Positions 1 through 6,412 of a DNA stretch of 18,433 nt are shown here, piece by piece. Made by a program: the position numbers and the translations under genes. Position 1 is the first letter of the stretch, and every line of letters begins with the position of its first letter. Under the pieces are notes generated by a model, which worked only from the letters and a program-made list of their open reading frames with translations, was not told where the DNA came from and made no database searches. The stretch is from an uncultured Oscillospiraceae bacterium (GTDB lineage: Bacteria > Bacillota_A > Clostridia > Oscillospirales > Oscillospiraceae): NCBI GenBank assembly GCA_900770015.1, contig CAAGIU010000017.1:1-18433 (forward strand), written 5' to 3'.

Positions 1-33
1 ACACTCTTTCCCTACACGACGCTCTTCCGATCT
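1..33 (+). other. Illumina TruSeq read-1 adapter (library artefact)
   Basis: The first 33 bases start with ACACTCTTTCCC and end with CTTCCGATCT. As far as I can recall it, this is the complete 3' part of the TruSeq universal adapter / read-1 sequencing primer. It is library sequence left on the contig end, not genomic DNA. Genomic sequence starts at about 34, in the middle of a binding-protein gene, so that gene's truncation is an assembly effect and not a biological one. Confidence 0.97.
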
Positions 34-607
34 TTTCAAAGTCGCTGGCGTCTACATCAATGATGCAGCCGTAGGGGTCGCCCAGATAGTTCATGAGGGC
101 GGGGTTGGGCTCGCTGGTGGTAATGGTCAATACCTGACCGTCCGCCTTGACATCAATGATCTTGGTGTCGCTGGGAGCACGGTCGTGGACTTCGATCAGG
201 TGATCCAGGCACTGCTTGACAGCCGCGCCGTCCATCTTCCGTCCGCTGGAGAAGGTGACGTTGTCCTGCAAGGTAATGGTCCAGGTGCAGTTGCCGTCGT
301 TGCTCCATTCCTTTGCCAGCCAGGGCTCCAGCTCCATGGTGTCGGTGTAATGCACCAGAGTCTCACCGATGCCGTAGCGGATGCAGGCCCAGCCGTTGTA
401 GGTGCGGTGGGGGTCAACGGTTTCCTCCCAGTTTTCGGAATTGAAGGTGGTGTCGCCGATGGTCATAACCTTCTTTGCCGCGGGGGCTTCCTGCTGGGGC
501 GCATTGCTGCCATTGTCAGCAGCAGGTGCCGGGGTACTGCTGCCGCAGCCAGCCAGCAGAGAAACCAGAAGGCAGACGGCAATCATCAGGGAAAACGCTT
601 TTTTCAT
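34..607 (-). CDS. NikA-type (family 5) ABC transporter binding lipoprotein, C-terminus missing
   Basis: This is the N-terminal ~191 residues of a nickel/dipeptide-type solute-binding protein; the rest is lost at the contig end. The start is ATG at 607, preceded by a purine-rich GGAGAAAGG. Residues 1-20 form a lipoprotein signal peptide (Lys2-Lys3, then a hydrophobic stretch) ending in the lipobox Leu18-Ala19-Gly20-Cys21, so the mature protein should be membrane-anchored through Cys21. A Ser/Pro/Ala-rich linker follows, then family-5 signatures: an EPWLAKEW block, a TWTITLQDNVTFSSG block and an AVKQCLDHL helix. These resemble NikA more than OppA, although ligand class cannot be settled from the N-terminal half. 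It is the last gene of the minus-strand operon, 67 bp after the ATPase gene, with a small hairpin in that gap. Likely cargo is a nickel/cobalt complex or small peptide (inference). Confidence 0.9.
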
Positions 608-642
608 TTTCTTTGTTTCCTTTCTCCAAATGGAATATGTGG

Positions 643-660
643 AAGCCAATCACTTGGCTT
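643..660 (-). other. Small intercistronic hairpin before the binding-protein gene
   Basis: AAGCCAA (643-649) and TTGGCTT (654-660) form a perfect 7-bp stem with a 4-nt loop in the 67-bp gap between the last ATPase gene and the binding-protein gene. No U-tract follows on the minus strand, so it does not look like a terminator. A role in mRNA processing or in stabilising the downstream binding-protein message is possible, because such proteins are often needed in excess of the membrane parts. Confidence 0.4.
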
Positions 661-674
661 GGCACCAATGGGTA

Positions 675-1439
675 TTACAGAACGCTGTCGATCAAGCGTT
701 GGGTGTAGGCATTCTTGGGGTGCCCGATGACTTCGTTGGGGATGCCCTCCTCCACAATGCTGCCGTGATACATCACCAGCACCCGGTCACAGAACTGCTG
801 CACCAGAGAAATGTCGTGGCAGATGAACAGGATGGACAGGCTGTTTCCCTGTTGGGAACGAAGTTCATTCAGCAGTTCCAGAATTTCCTTCTGCACGGTC
901 ACGTCCAGCGCGGAGGTGGCTTCATCACAGATGAGAAGCCTTGGCTTCACGGCAAGGGCCCGGGCGATTGCCGCCCTTTGGCACTGTCCGCCGCTGACCT
1001 GATGGGGATAGCGCTTCGCAAAGTCAGCAGGAAGCCCACACTTTTCCAGCAGCCGCTCCACTTCTTCGCGGGTTTCCTTACGGGACATCCCGATGTTTCG
1101 CAGGCTCTCCCCAATGCCGTCCCCCAGGGTCCGGCGAGGGTCAAAGGAATCTGTGGGAGTCTGGAACACCATCTGCATTTTCCGATAGACCTTACGAAGC
1201 TCCCTGCCTTTCAGATGGGTAATGTCCTTGCCATCCAGAACAATACTTCCCGATGTGGCATCCTGCAGCCGGGTGATCATATTCACCGCAGTGGTCTTGC
1301 CGCTGCCGCTTTCGCCGATAATGCCTAAGCACTCGCCGGGGCTGAGGTCAAAGCGGATGCCACTGACGGCAGTGAAATCCTCCTGACCGGCGCGGGAAAA
1401 GACCTTTGTGAGATTTTCAACTTTCAGAATCGGTTCCAT
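675..1439 (-). CDS. ABC transporter ATP-binding protein, NikE/DppF type
   Basis: This 254-residue nucleotide-binding subunit of a nickel/oligopeptide-type importer hydrolyses ATP at the inner face of the membrane to drive uptake. Visible motifs are Walker A GESGSGKT (42-49), Q-loop Gln93, the signature VSGGQCQR (148-155), and Walker B with the D-loop CDEATSALD (171-179, catalytic Glu173). An H-loop follows in FICHDIS. I place the start at ATG 1439, where the conserved N-terminus MEPILKVENL begins and GGAGGGC sits just upstream. The frame is open 30 codons further, but that would overlap the previous gene heavily. The start lies one base past the stop of the upstream ATPase gene, so the two are probably translationally coupled. 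Cys153 in the signature is a mild deviation from the usual basic or polar residue. Confidence 0.93.
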   Translation of the reverse strand: MEPILKVENLTKVFSRAGQEDFTAVSGIRFDLSPGECLGIIGESGSGKTTAVNMITRLQDATSGSIVLDGKDITHLKGRELRKVYRKMQMVFQTPTDSFDPRRTLGDGIGESLRNIGMSRKETREEVERLLEKCGLPADFAKRYPHQVSGGQCQRAAIARALAVKPRLLICDEATSALDVTVQKEILELLNELRSQQGNSLSILFICHDISLVQQFCDRVLVMYHGSIVEEGIPNEVIGHPKNAYTQRLIDSVL

Positions 1440-1440
1440 C

Positions 1441-2223
1441 TCATGCCCTCCGTAGTCTCGGCACTGCGGAAAGAAGCTGCCGGGTATACGCTGCCTGTGG
1501 ACTCCCGAGAACCTGCCGGGTGTCGCCATACTCTACAGCTTCCCCGTTCTTCATCACCAGCACCTTGTCCGCCATGGCCCCGATGACACCGATGTTGTGG
1601 GCCACCAAGAGAATGGCAGTACCGAAAGTTTTTCGCACCAGCAGCATCTCCTCCACCACCTGTTTTTGCACCGACACATCCAGCGCGGAGGTGGGTTCGT
1701 CCGCCAGCAGAACGCTGGGATTTAAGAGCATGGCCGCCGCGATGCCTACCCGCTGCTGCATTCCACCGGACAGTTCAAAGGGATAGCTTCCAAGGACTCG
1801 TTTTCCATCCTCAAAGCCCAGCTTGCCCAGCAGCTCCATGGCACGCTGGTGAAATTCCGGTTTTGAAATCGTTCCATGCTCGGTCATGGTTTCATATAAT
1901 TGCGCCCCAATGGTGCGGATGGGGCAGAAGGAGCTGCCCGCGCTCTGGAAGATCATGCCCAGTTCCGGGCCGTTGAGTTTGCGAAGTTCTTTGGGGGGCA
2001 GATCGGGAAGATTTTTCCCCTTGTACCAGATGTCCCCCCGGGTCACCATTCCGGCGCTCCCCAGCAGACCCATGGCGGCTTTGATCAGGGTGGATTTTCC
2101 GCAGCCGCTTTCGCCTACGATGCCGAGAATTTCGCCGGGTTCCAGGGTGAAGCTCACATCCTTCACAGCCAGAAAGCTGTTATAGGAGATGTCCACATGG
2201 TCGTATCGCAACAATTCTTCCAT
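1441..2223 (-). CDS. ABC transporter ATP-binding protein, NikD/DppD type
   Basis: This 260-residue ATPase is the partner of the NikE-type subunit next door. Motifs are Walker A GESGCGKST (37-45), Q-loop Gln93, signature LSGGMQQR (151-158), and Walker B/D-loop ADEPTSALD (174-182). The H-loop follows in LVAHNIG. It ends about 40 residues after the H-loop region and lacks the cysteine-containing C-terminal extension of many oligopeptide-transporter ATPases, which agrees with the shorter NikD form. The start ATG at 2223 has a GGGAGGTAAGGG-like site upstream and follows the permease stop by four bases. Both ATPases of this operon are more canonical than those of the plus-strand operon. Confidence 0.93.
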   Translation of the reverse strand: MEELLRYDHVDISYNSFLAVKDVSFTLEPGEILGIVGESGCGKSTLIKAAMGLLGSAGMVTRGDIWYKGKNLPDLPPKELRKLNGPELGMIFQSAGSSFCPIRTIGAQLYETMTEHGTISKPEFHQRAMELLGKLGFEDGKRVLGSYPFELSGGMQQRVGIAAAMLLNPSVLLADEPTSALDVSVQKQVVEEMLLVRKTFGTAILLVAHNIGVIGAMADKVLVMKNGEAVEYGDTRQVLGSPQAAYTRQLLSAVPRLRRA

Positions 2224-2227
2224 ACCC

Positions 2228-3079
2228 TTACCTCCCTCGGCTCTTCGGGTCTGCGTAGTCCCGGATGGTGTCGCCTAACAGGTTGAAGATCATGACGGAA
2301 AGGAAGATGGCGATGCCGGGAGAGAAGGTGATCCAGGGAGAGGTGGTCATCAGGCTCCGGGTGTCGCTCATCATGCTGCCCCACTCCGCAATGGGCGGTT
2401 TCGCGCCCAGCCCTAAGAAGCTCAGCGCCGCCAGCTCCATCATCATGGTGCCAATATCCAGCATGGACGTCACCAAAATCGGGCCGATGATGTTGGGAAG
2501 GATATGCTTCAAAATGAGCTTGACCGTGCTGCTGCCGGAGAGCTTCGCCGCCTTCATCCAGGCCGTTTCCTTCTGGGCAAGGGTCTGGCTCCGGGCGATT
2601 CGGGCGTACTTTGGCCAGGAAATTGCCGCCAGTGCGATAATGGCGTTTTGCAGTCCGCCTCCCAGCACACCGGCTACCGCCAGCGCGAACACCAGTCCGG
2701 GGAAGGCAAGGAACAGATCGGAAATCCGCATGAGCACCGTATCCAACGCTTTGCCGTTCCAGCCGCAGACCACGCCCACGGCGGTTCCCAAAGCGGTGAT
2801 GATCGCAACCAGCAAAAGGGTGGAAAAAATACTGGTTCGGCTGCCCACAATGACCCGGGACAGCATATCCCGTCCGTAGCGGTCCGTGCCCAGAAGATGC
2901 TCCGCGCTGGGCGGCTGCTTGGCAATGCTCAAATCCTGCAAATAGGGGTCATAGGGGGTCAGATACTCCGAGAAAAAGGAGCAGACAATTAACAGCACGG
3001 CCAGGGTGCCGAAGACGATAAGACGGAATTTTACGCTGTCCTTTTTGATTTTCTGCTTCCGAATGGTTACTTCACGCAT
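2228..3079 (-). CDS. ABC transporter permease, NikC/DppC type
   Basis: This is a 283-residue inner-membrane permease. A cytoplasmic basic N-terminus leads into the first membrane helix (LIVFGTLAVLLIVCSFF). The family's extracytoplasmic block HLLGTDRYGRDMLSRVIVGSRTS follows, then further helices. The cytoplasmic coupling loop carries ARIARSQTLAQKETAWMKAAKLSG, the EAA-type contact site for the ATPases. The end carries the usual LSFLGLGAKPPIAEWGSMM block. I chose ATG at 3079. It overlaps the previous permease by eight bases (ATG, two bases, then TGA) and gives the usual length; an in-frame ATG at 3112 would extend the overlap to 41 bp without a better ribosome site. Confidence 0.93.
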   Translation of the reverse strand: MREVTIRKQKIKKDSVKFRLIVFGTLAVLLIVCSFFSEYLTPYDPYLQDLSIAKQPPSAEHLLGTDRYGRDMLSRVIVGSRTSIFSTLLLVAIITALGTAVGVVCGWNGKALDTVLMRISDLFLAFPGLVFALAVAGVLGGGLQNAIIALAAISWPKYARIARSQTLAQKETAWMKAAKLSGSSTVKLILKHILPNIIGPILVTSMLDIGTMMMELAALSFLGLGAKPPIAEWGSMMSDTRSLMTTSPWITFSPGIAIFLSVMIFNLLGDTIRDYADPKSRGR

Positions 3080-4016
3080 CCGCACGCACCCCCAGTCGGA
3101 TTCTCGGGTCAAGGGCGTGATACAGGAGGTCTGTGATCAGGTTGACCAGCACATAGATGATTGCCATCCAGACCACATAAGCCTGAATCATGGGGTAGTC
3201 CCGCATGGTGATGGCATCCACCGCCAGCTTGCCCACGCCGTCCCACATGAAAATACTCTCAATAATCGCCGTACCGCCCAAGAGACTTCCGATAGACAGG
3301 GCCAGCAGCGTGATGATGGTAAGCATGGAGGATTTCAGCACGCTTTTCCAGAGAACCACGCTGCTGCGGACACCTCTTGCCTTCGCGCCGATGACATAAT
3401 CCTTGTTCAGCTCCTCCAGCACCGTGGCCCGCACCTGCCGCATATACTTGGCAGACATGGCAATGGCAAGGGTCAGAGTGGGCAGCATGGCGCTCTGGAC
3501 ACTCAGCCCCTTGGAAATAACGGGAAGCATTTTCAGTTTGATGGAGAAAATCTGCATGAGCAGCAGCGCCACAAAGAAGTTGGGAAGGGAATTTCCCACG
3601 AAGCTGAAAAACCGCAGAACGTAGTCCGTGAGCTTGTCATGCCGCACCGCCGCCAGAACCCCCAGCGGAATGGAAATGACCACCGTCATGACCATGGACA
3701 GGGCGGTAAGGAGCAGCGTCGCCGGGAGCTTGGAAATAAACGTCTGAAACACGTCCTTCCCGGAAACATAGCTGACGCCCATGTCGCCCCGCATCATACC
3801 GCCCACCCAGGAAAGGTACTGGGTGAGAAAGGGCTTGTCCAGACCCAGTTCTGCCCGCTTCGCGTCAATGATCTCCTGTGAAACCGCGCCCTTGTCGCCG
3901 TAAAGCTCGATGATGGCATCGCTGCCGGCCACGCGCATCATGGCAAAGGACAGAAAGGTGATGCCAATGAGGACGGGTATCAGTTGTAAGAATCTGTGTA
4001 AAACGTATTTCTTCAA
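3072..4016 (-). CDS. ABC transporter permease, NikB/DppB type, TTG start
   Basis: This 314-residue permease is the first transport component of the minus-strand operon. It has the family-typical N-terminus (basic MKKYVLHRFLQLIPVLIGI helix), the loop LGLDKPFLTQYLSWVGGMMRGDMGVSY, several membrane helices, the coupling loop NKDYVIGAKARGV, and a C-terminus ending in LDPRIRLG. The start codon is TTG at 4016. It overlaps the methyltransferase stop as TTGA, with only a weak purine-rich site (AAGTAGGTG) upstream, so translation probably depends on ribosomes arriving from the methyltransferase gene. That makes methyltransferase and transporter one translational unit. Confidence 0.93.
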   Translation of the reverse strand: MKKYVLHRFLQLIPVLIGITFLSFAMMRVAGSDAIIELYGDKGAVSQEIIDAKRAELGLDKPFLTQYLSWVGGMMRGDMGVSYVSGKDVFQTFISKLPATLLLTALSMVMTVVISIPLGVLAAVRHDKLTDYVLRFFSFVGNSLPNFFVALLLMQIFSIKLKMLPVISKGLSVQSAMLPTLTLAIAMSAKYMRQVRATVLEELNKDYVIGAKARGVRSSVVLWKSVLKSSMLTIITLLALSIGSLLGGTAIIESIFMWDGVGKLAVDAITMRDYPMIQAYVVWMAIIYVLVNLITDLLYHALDPRIRLGVRADA

Positions 4017-4804
4017 ACAGCAACACCTACTTTATGGCCTTCCACTAAGAACATAGGCGTGGAAGCATTGTTGATTCTCTCTTCTTTCGTCCAAACCTGC
4101 TTCCAGACTTCCGTATCAGCATTTGCCTGCATTCCCAGTCCCCGCAGCACATCCAGATCCCACGCGGGTCGGTGAAGCCTGGAAAGCGGAGTCTGCCGGG
4201 CAATGGCTTCCATGGCATCCACGTCCGTTCCGGCAGTCTCGTCCCGGACATCCGAAGCCTGAAGATTTTCTCTGTCCTGTGCGTGGGCCGCCTGGGCATC
4301 CTCGTCCCAGAGGTAGCGATACCAGTTGGCGTCAAAGTTCAGCAGCAGCCCGCTGGGTTTCAGCACTCGCACCCACTGGGCGTAGGCTTTCTCCGGGTTG
4401 GGCAGATTCCAGGTCACATTCCGGGTCACCAGCACATCAAAGGAAGCCGTGGGGAAGGTCAGTTCCTCGGCATTCATCTGCCGGAAGTCGATCTTCTCCG
4501 CCAGCGCCCCCGCGTTGCCCTTTGCTTCCTCCAGCATGGAGGCGGTATAGTCCACCGCGGTCACCTGATAGCCCAGCTCCGCCAGAATAATGGCGAAAAA
4601 GCCGGGGCCGGTGCCTACATCCAGCACGCGAATCCGCTCCGGGCTAGTATCTGGAAACCGTGCGGCAATGCGCCGGGAGATTAGCCCTCGCCATACGGTT
4701 TTCTGACTGGTTGCCAGCTCCTCCTGATTGACCCCGGAGTAGCCGGAAGCCCGGTTTGTCCAGTAGTGGATGTTTTCTTCTTCGAAGCTTTCAAACTGTT
4801 TCAT
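4013..4804 (-). CDS. Class I SAM-dependent methyltransferase, first gene of metal/peptide transporter operon
   Basis: This 263-residue cytoplasmic protein has a Rossmann-fold methyltransferase core. The SAM-binding glycine motif VLDVGTGPGFF is at 60-70, the acidic end of strand 2 is in VTAVDYTASML (ribose contact), then a DFRQMNAEEL segment and an SFDVLVTRNVTWNL strand 4 follow. This is the methyltransferase-11/UbiE-like layout, but the substrate is not readable from sequence. No signal peptide or membrane segment is seen. The start ATG at 4804 has AAAGGAG seven bases upstream. It leads the operon and overlaps the permease start by four bases. Context suggests it modifies the imported compound or a metal ligand, or detoxifies the cargo; this is inference. 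It differs from UbiE, which is normally shorter and not linked to importers. Confidence 0.88.
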   Translation of the reverse strand: MKQFESFEEENIHYWTNRASGYSGVNQEELATSQKTVWRGLISRRIAARFPDTSPERIRVLDVGTGPGFFAIILAELGYQVTAVDYTASMLEEAKGNAGALAEKIDFRQMNAEELTFPTASFDVLVTRNVTWNLPNPEKAYAQWVRVLKPSGLLLNFDANWYRYLWDEDAQAAHAQDRENLQASDVRDETAGTDVDAMEAIARQTPLSRLHRPAWDLDVLRGLGMQANADTEVWKQVWTKEERINNASTPMFLVEGHKVGVAV

Positions 4805-4828
4805 GGAAAACTCCTTTGTGAATTGGAA

Positions 4829-4860
4829 AACGCCCCACTACAGCAGCATAGCGTGGCGTT
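4829..4860 (-). other. Leader hairpin upstream of the methyltransferase gene
   Basis: AACGCC (4829-4834) and GGCGTT (4855-4860) are inverted, with further partial pairing (CAC/GTG) inside. On the minus strand the structure sits in the ~90-nt leader between the predicted promoter and the ribosome site, and is followed by GTTTTCC. It could be a weak attenuator or simply a 5' stabilising stem; the U-run is too short to call a terminator. Confidence 0.3.
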
Positions 4861-4902
4861 CCCATAGGTAGGAGAGAAAAGAGTCTGTATGGATACATTC
4901 CC

Positions 4903-4946
4903 ATTTTAACACGGGTGTGCCTGCTGCGGAAGCCCCCCAGGGGGAT
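4903..4946 (-). promoter_or_regulatory. Promoter of the methyltransferase/transporter operon with G/C-tract operator
   Basis: Read on the minus strand, TAAAAT (-10, at 4903-4908) is preceded by TG in extended -10 position. The -35 region is poor (TTCCGC), as expected for a regulator-dependent promoter. Seventeen bases upstream of the -10 ends a 21-nt motif (4926-4946): ATCCCCCTGGGGGG then CTTCCGC. Nineteen of the 21 bases recur, at the same 17-nt distance, at the divergent plus-strand promoter (5331-5374). A G/C-tract inverted repeat of this sort resembles CsoR/RcnR-type metalloregulator sites, but the regulator is not in the window and that link is inference. Confidence 0.55.
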
Positions 4947-4969
4947 TGCTTTTTTTCCTTTCTCCCCAT

Positions 4970-4984
4970 CCCCGACAGGGGGAT
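4970..4984 (-). promoter_or_regulatory. Second, partial G/C-tract operator-like site
   Basis: On the minus strand this reads ATCCCCCTG then TCGGGG. It repeats the left half of the operator at 4926-4946 and preserves an inverted C/G tract, with its upstream edge 38 bp beyond that of the operator. It is a candidate auxiliary site for cooperative binding. It lacks the CTTCCGC part, so it is unlikely to be a promoter itself. Confidence 0.35.
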
Positions 4985-5117
4985 TTTTTGTGGGATATAT
5001 ACAAAAAATCATGTACAAAACCCGGATTCCGGGAGCCAAAAACGGGAACATACGGCTGGATTCTGTGCGTTTTCTACAAAAATGTTATTTTCAGCCATCG
5101 ATCCCACCAAAGCTGCA

Positions 5118-5146
5118 TTGATTGGCTTCCATGCATAAATTATATT
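5118..5146 (+). promoter_or_regulatory. Predicted sigma-A type promoter, plus strand
   Basis: TTGATT (5118-5123), a 17-nt spacer and TATATT (5141-5146) match the -35 and -10 consensus at 4 of 6 and 5 of 6 positions. Initiation would fall near 5153, directly ahead of the TTTACTG repeat cluster, so those repeats would lie in the transcript leader or act as downstream operators. It could give a second, longer leader (~350 nt) for the 5501-11886 operon. Confidence 0.4.
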
Positions 5147-5157
5147 GTGCTTATCGG

Positions 5158-5259
5158 TTTTACTGTGAAAGTCTCTAAAACATCAGTAAAAATAAAACAT
5201 TTTACTGACTTCCATTTTTGGTGGTGCTAAGATGCGTGGCATGGGGATTTACTGTGAAA
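5158..5259 (+). repeat. Cluster of TTTACTG repeats in direct and inverted orientation
   Basis: TTTACTGTGAAA occurs at 5159-5170 and again at 5248-5259. Between them lie TCAGTAAAA (5183-5191) and TTTTACTGA (5200-5208), which form a 9-bp inverted repeat around an 8-nt centre. CAGTAAAA can therefore pair with any of three TTTACTG copies in RNA, or the four elements can serve as regulator half-sites in DNA. I do not recognise a known operator. The cluster is AT-rich, unlike the flanking genes. Confidence 0.5.
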
Positions 5260-5330
5260 CCTTCCCCCCCGATCGAGCGTCAAAAAGGGCGGCCATTCTT
5301 TTGTTCAAAATGAAATATGTGCAAAATTAT

Positions 5331-5374
5331 ATCCCCCCGGGAGGCTTCCGCCGAAAAAATCCATCTGCTATAGT
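5331..5374 (+). promoter_or_regulatory. Promoter of the plus-strand transporter operon with G/C-tract operator
   Basis: TATAGT (5369-5374) is a good -10 box preceded by TGC in extended -10 position. Exactly 17 bases upstream ends the 21-nt motif (5331-5351): ATCCCCCCGGGAGG then CTTCCGC. It matches 19 of 21 bases of the copy at the divergent methyltransferase promoter and is placed identically relative to the -10. The -35 hexamer is weak (TTCCGC). Transcription would start near 5381, about 120 nt before the first gene. Confidence 0.6.
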
Positions 5375-5416
5375 ATGCTCATCGGTTATTTTGCGCATTT
5401 CCCCTAATCCCAAAAT

Positions 5417-5457
5417 AAAGGCGCAGCGTTTCTTGGGGAAGAAGGCGCTGCGCCTTT
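5417..5457 (+). other. Strong leader hairpin, possible attenuator
   Basis: AAAGGCGCAGCG (5417-5428) and CGCTGCGCCTTT (5446-5457) are a perfect 12-bp inverted repeat around a 17-nt loop. It lies between the predicted start of transcription (~5381) and the TTG start at 5501. The plus-strand tail is only CCTTTGTATTG, so termination would be inefficient. On the minus strand the tail TTTATTTT is better, so it may also block transcription entering the control region. Its place in a regulated leader makes attenuation plausible. Confidence 0.45.
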
Positions 5458-5500
5458 GTATTGAGAAGAGATACAATGCAATGTCATTTCGGAGGGCACC

Positions 5501-6412
5501 TTGGAAACATCCATTTTACAATATGACAGCGGCGTAATCGCTGCAAAGCTGGATCGCAGGGAAAAAGAATTGGTTCACATGGTATCCTTTGCTATTTCCG
5601 GCGGTGAAAGTCTGGCCCTCATTGGGGAAACCGGGTCCGGCAAGACGCTGATTGCCCAGTCCATCATGGGTGTACTGCCCGGAAATGTGAGGCTGGCTTC
5701 CGGAAAGATCACTTTTTGTGGAAAGCCGCTGCCTCACGGGAAAAAGCTCCGGTTCATGCTTGGCCGGGATATTGTGTATATTCCTCAGAATGGGCATGAA
5801 TTTCTGAACCCATCGAAAAGTATTCGCAGTCAGTTGTTTGACAGCATGGAAAAACTGGGTATTGGAGCCTCCGATCGTTTTGCTTTTGCCTGTGAAAAGC
5901 TGTCACAGGTGGGGTTCTCCCAGCCGGAAACCATTTTGCAGAAGTATTCCTTCCAGCTCTCCGGCGGTATGGCACAGCGTGTGACCATCGCACTGGCGCT
6001 TTGTTCCAAAGCAAGGCTGCTGATTGCGGATGAGCCGACCAACGGACTGGATCAGGACAGCAAGCAGCAGATGCTTTCCCTTTTGAGCAGCCTTTTCCCG
6101 GATGCAGCGAAGCTGATAATCACCCATGATATTTCCGTTGCGGCAGCCTGCGACCGTGTCCTTGTCCTGTGCGGTGGAAGGATGCTGGAAACCGGCAGCG
6201 CATCCGAGGTTCTTTCCTCGCCCCATCATCCCTATACGAAAGCGCTGCTGGGTGCGTTGGTGGAGAACGGTATGCAGGAAACGCCCAATTTGCGGACGGA
6301 AACAGGCATCTGCCCCTTTTACCGGCGATGCCCTGCTGCCACGGAGCTGTGCCGAAGGGAGATGCCCCATAAGACAGCCCAAGGCAGAGAATGGTGGTGC
6401 TGCAAGGAATGA
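5501..6412 (+). CDS. ABC transporter ATP-binding protein, DppD/NikD type, TTG start
   Basis: This 303-residue ATPase is the first gene of the plus-strand operon. Motifs are Walker A GETGSGKT (42-49), the Q-loop in VYIPQNGHEF, signature LSGGMAQR, Walker B/D-loop ADEPTNGLD and the H-loop in IITHDIS. The C-terminal tail carries the cysteine cluster of the oligopeptide/dipeptide transporter family (Cys271, Cys277, Cys284 and Cys300-Cys301, with Pro and Arg spacing of the usual kind), which is thought to hold a metal or Fe-S centre in some members. The start is TTG at 5501 with GGAGGG at 5491-5496; the nearest ATG codons lie too far inside the nucleotide-binding fold. It overlaps the next gene and differs clearly from the minus-strand ATPases, so the two operons encode distinct transporters. 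Confidence 0.92.
   Translation: METSILQYDSGVIAAKLDRREKELVHMVSFAISGGESLALIGETGSGKTLIAQSIMGVLPGNVRLASGKITFCGKPLPHGKKLRFMLGRDIVYIPQNGHEFLNPSKSIRSQLFDSMEKLGIGASDRFAFACEKLSQVGFSQPETILQKYSFQLSGGMAQRVTIALALCSKARLLIADEPTNGLDQDSKQQMLSLLSSLFPDAAKLIITHDISVAAACDRVLVLCGGRMLETGSASEVLSSPHHPYTKALLGALVENGMQETPNLRTETGICPFYRRCPAATELCRREMPHKTAQGREWWCCKE

Noticed and set aside
402..1328. 308-codon plus-strand frame over the NikE-type ATPase and binding-protein start
   Set aside because: It is antisense to genes with intact Walker and lipobox motifs; no homology recognised.
5232..5537. 101-codon plus-strand frame in the control region
   Set aside because: No ribosome site, basic composition without a family, and it covers the operator, -10 box and leader hairpin.
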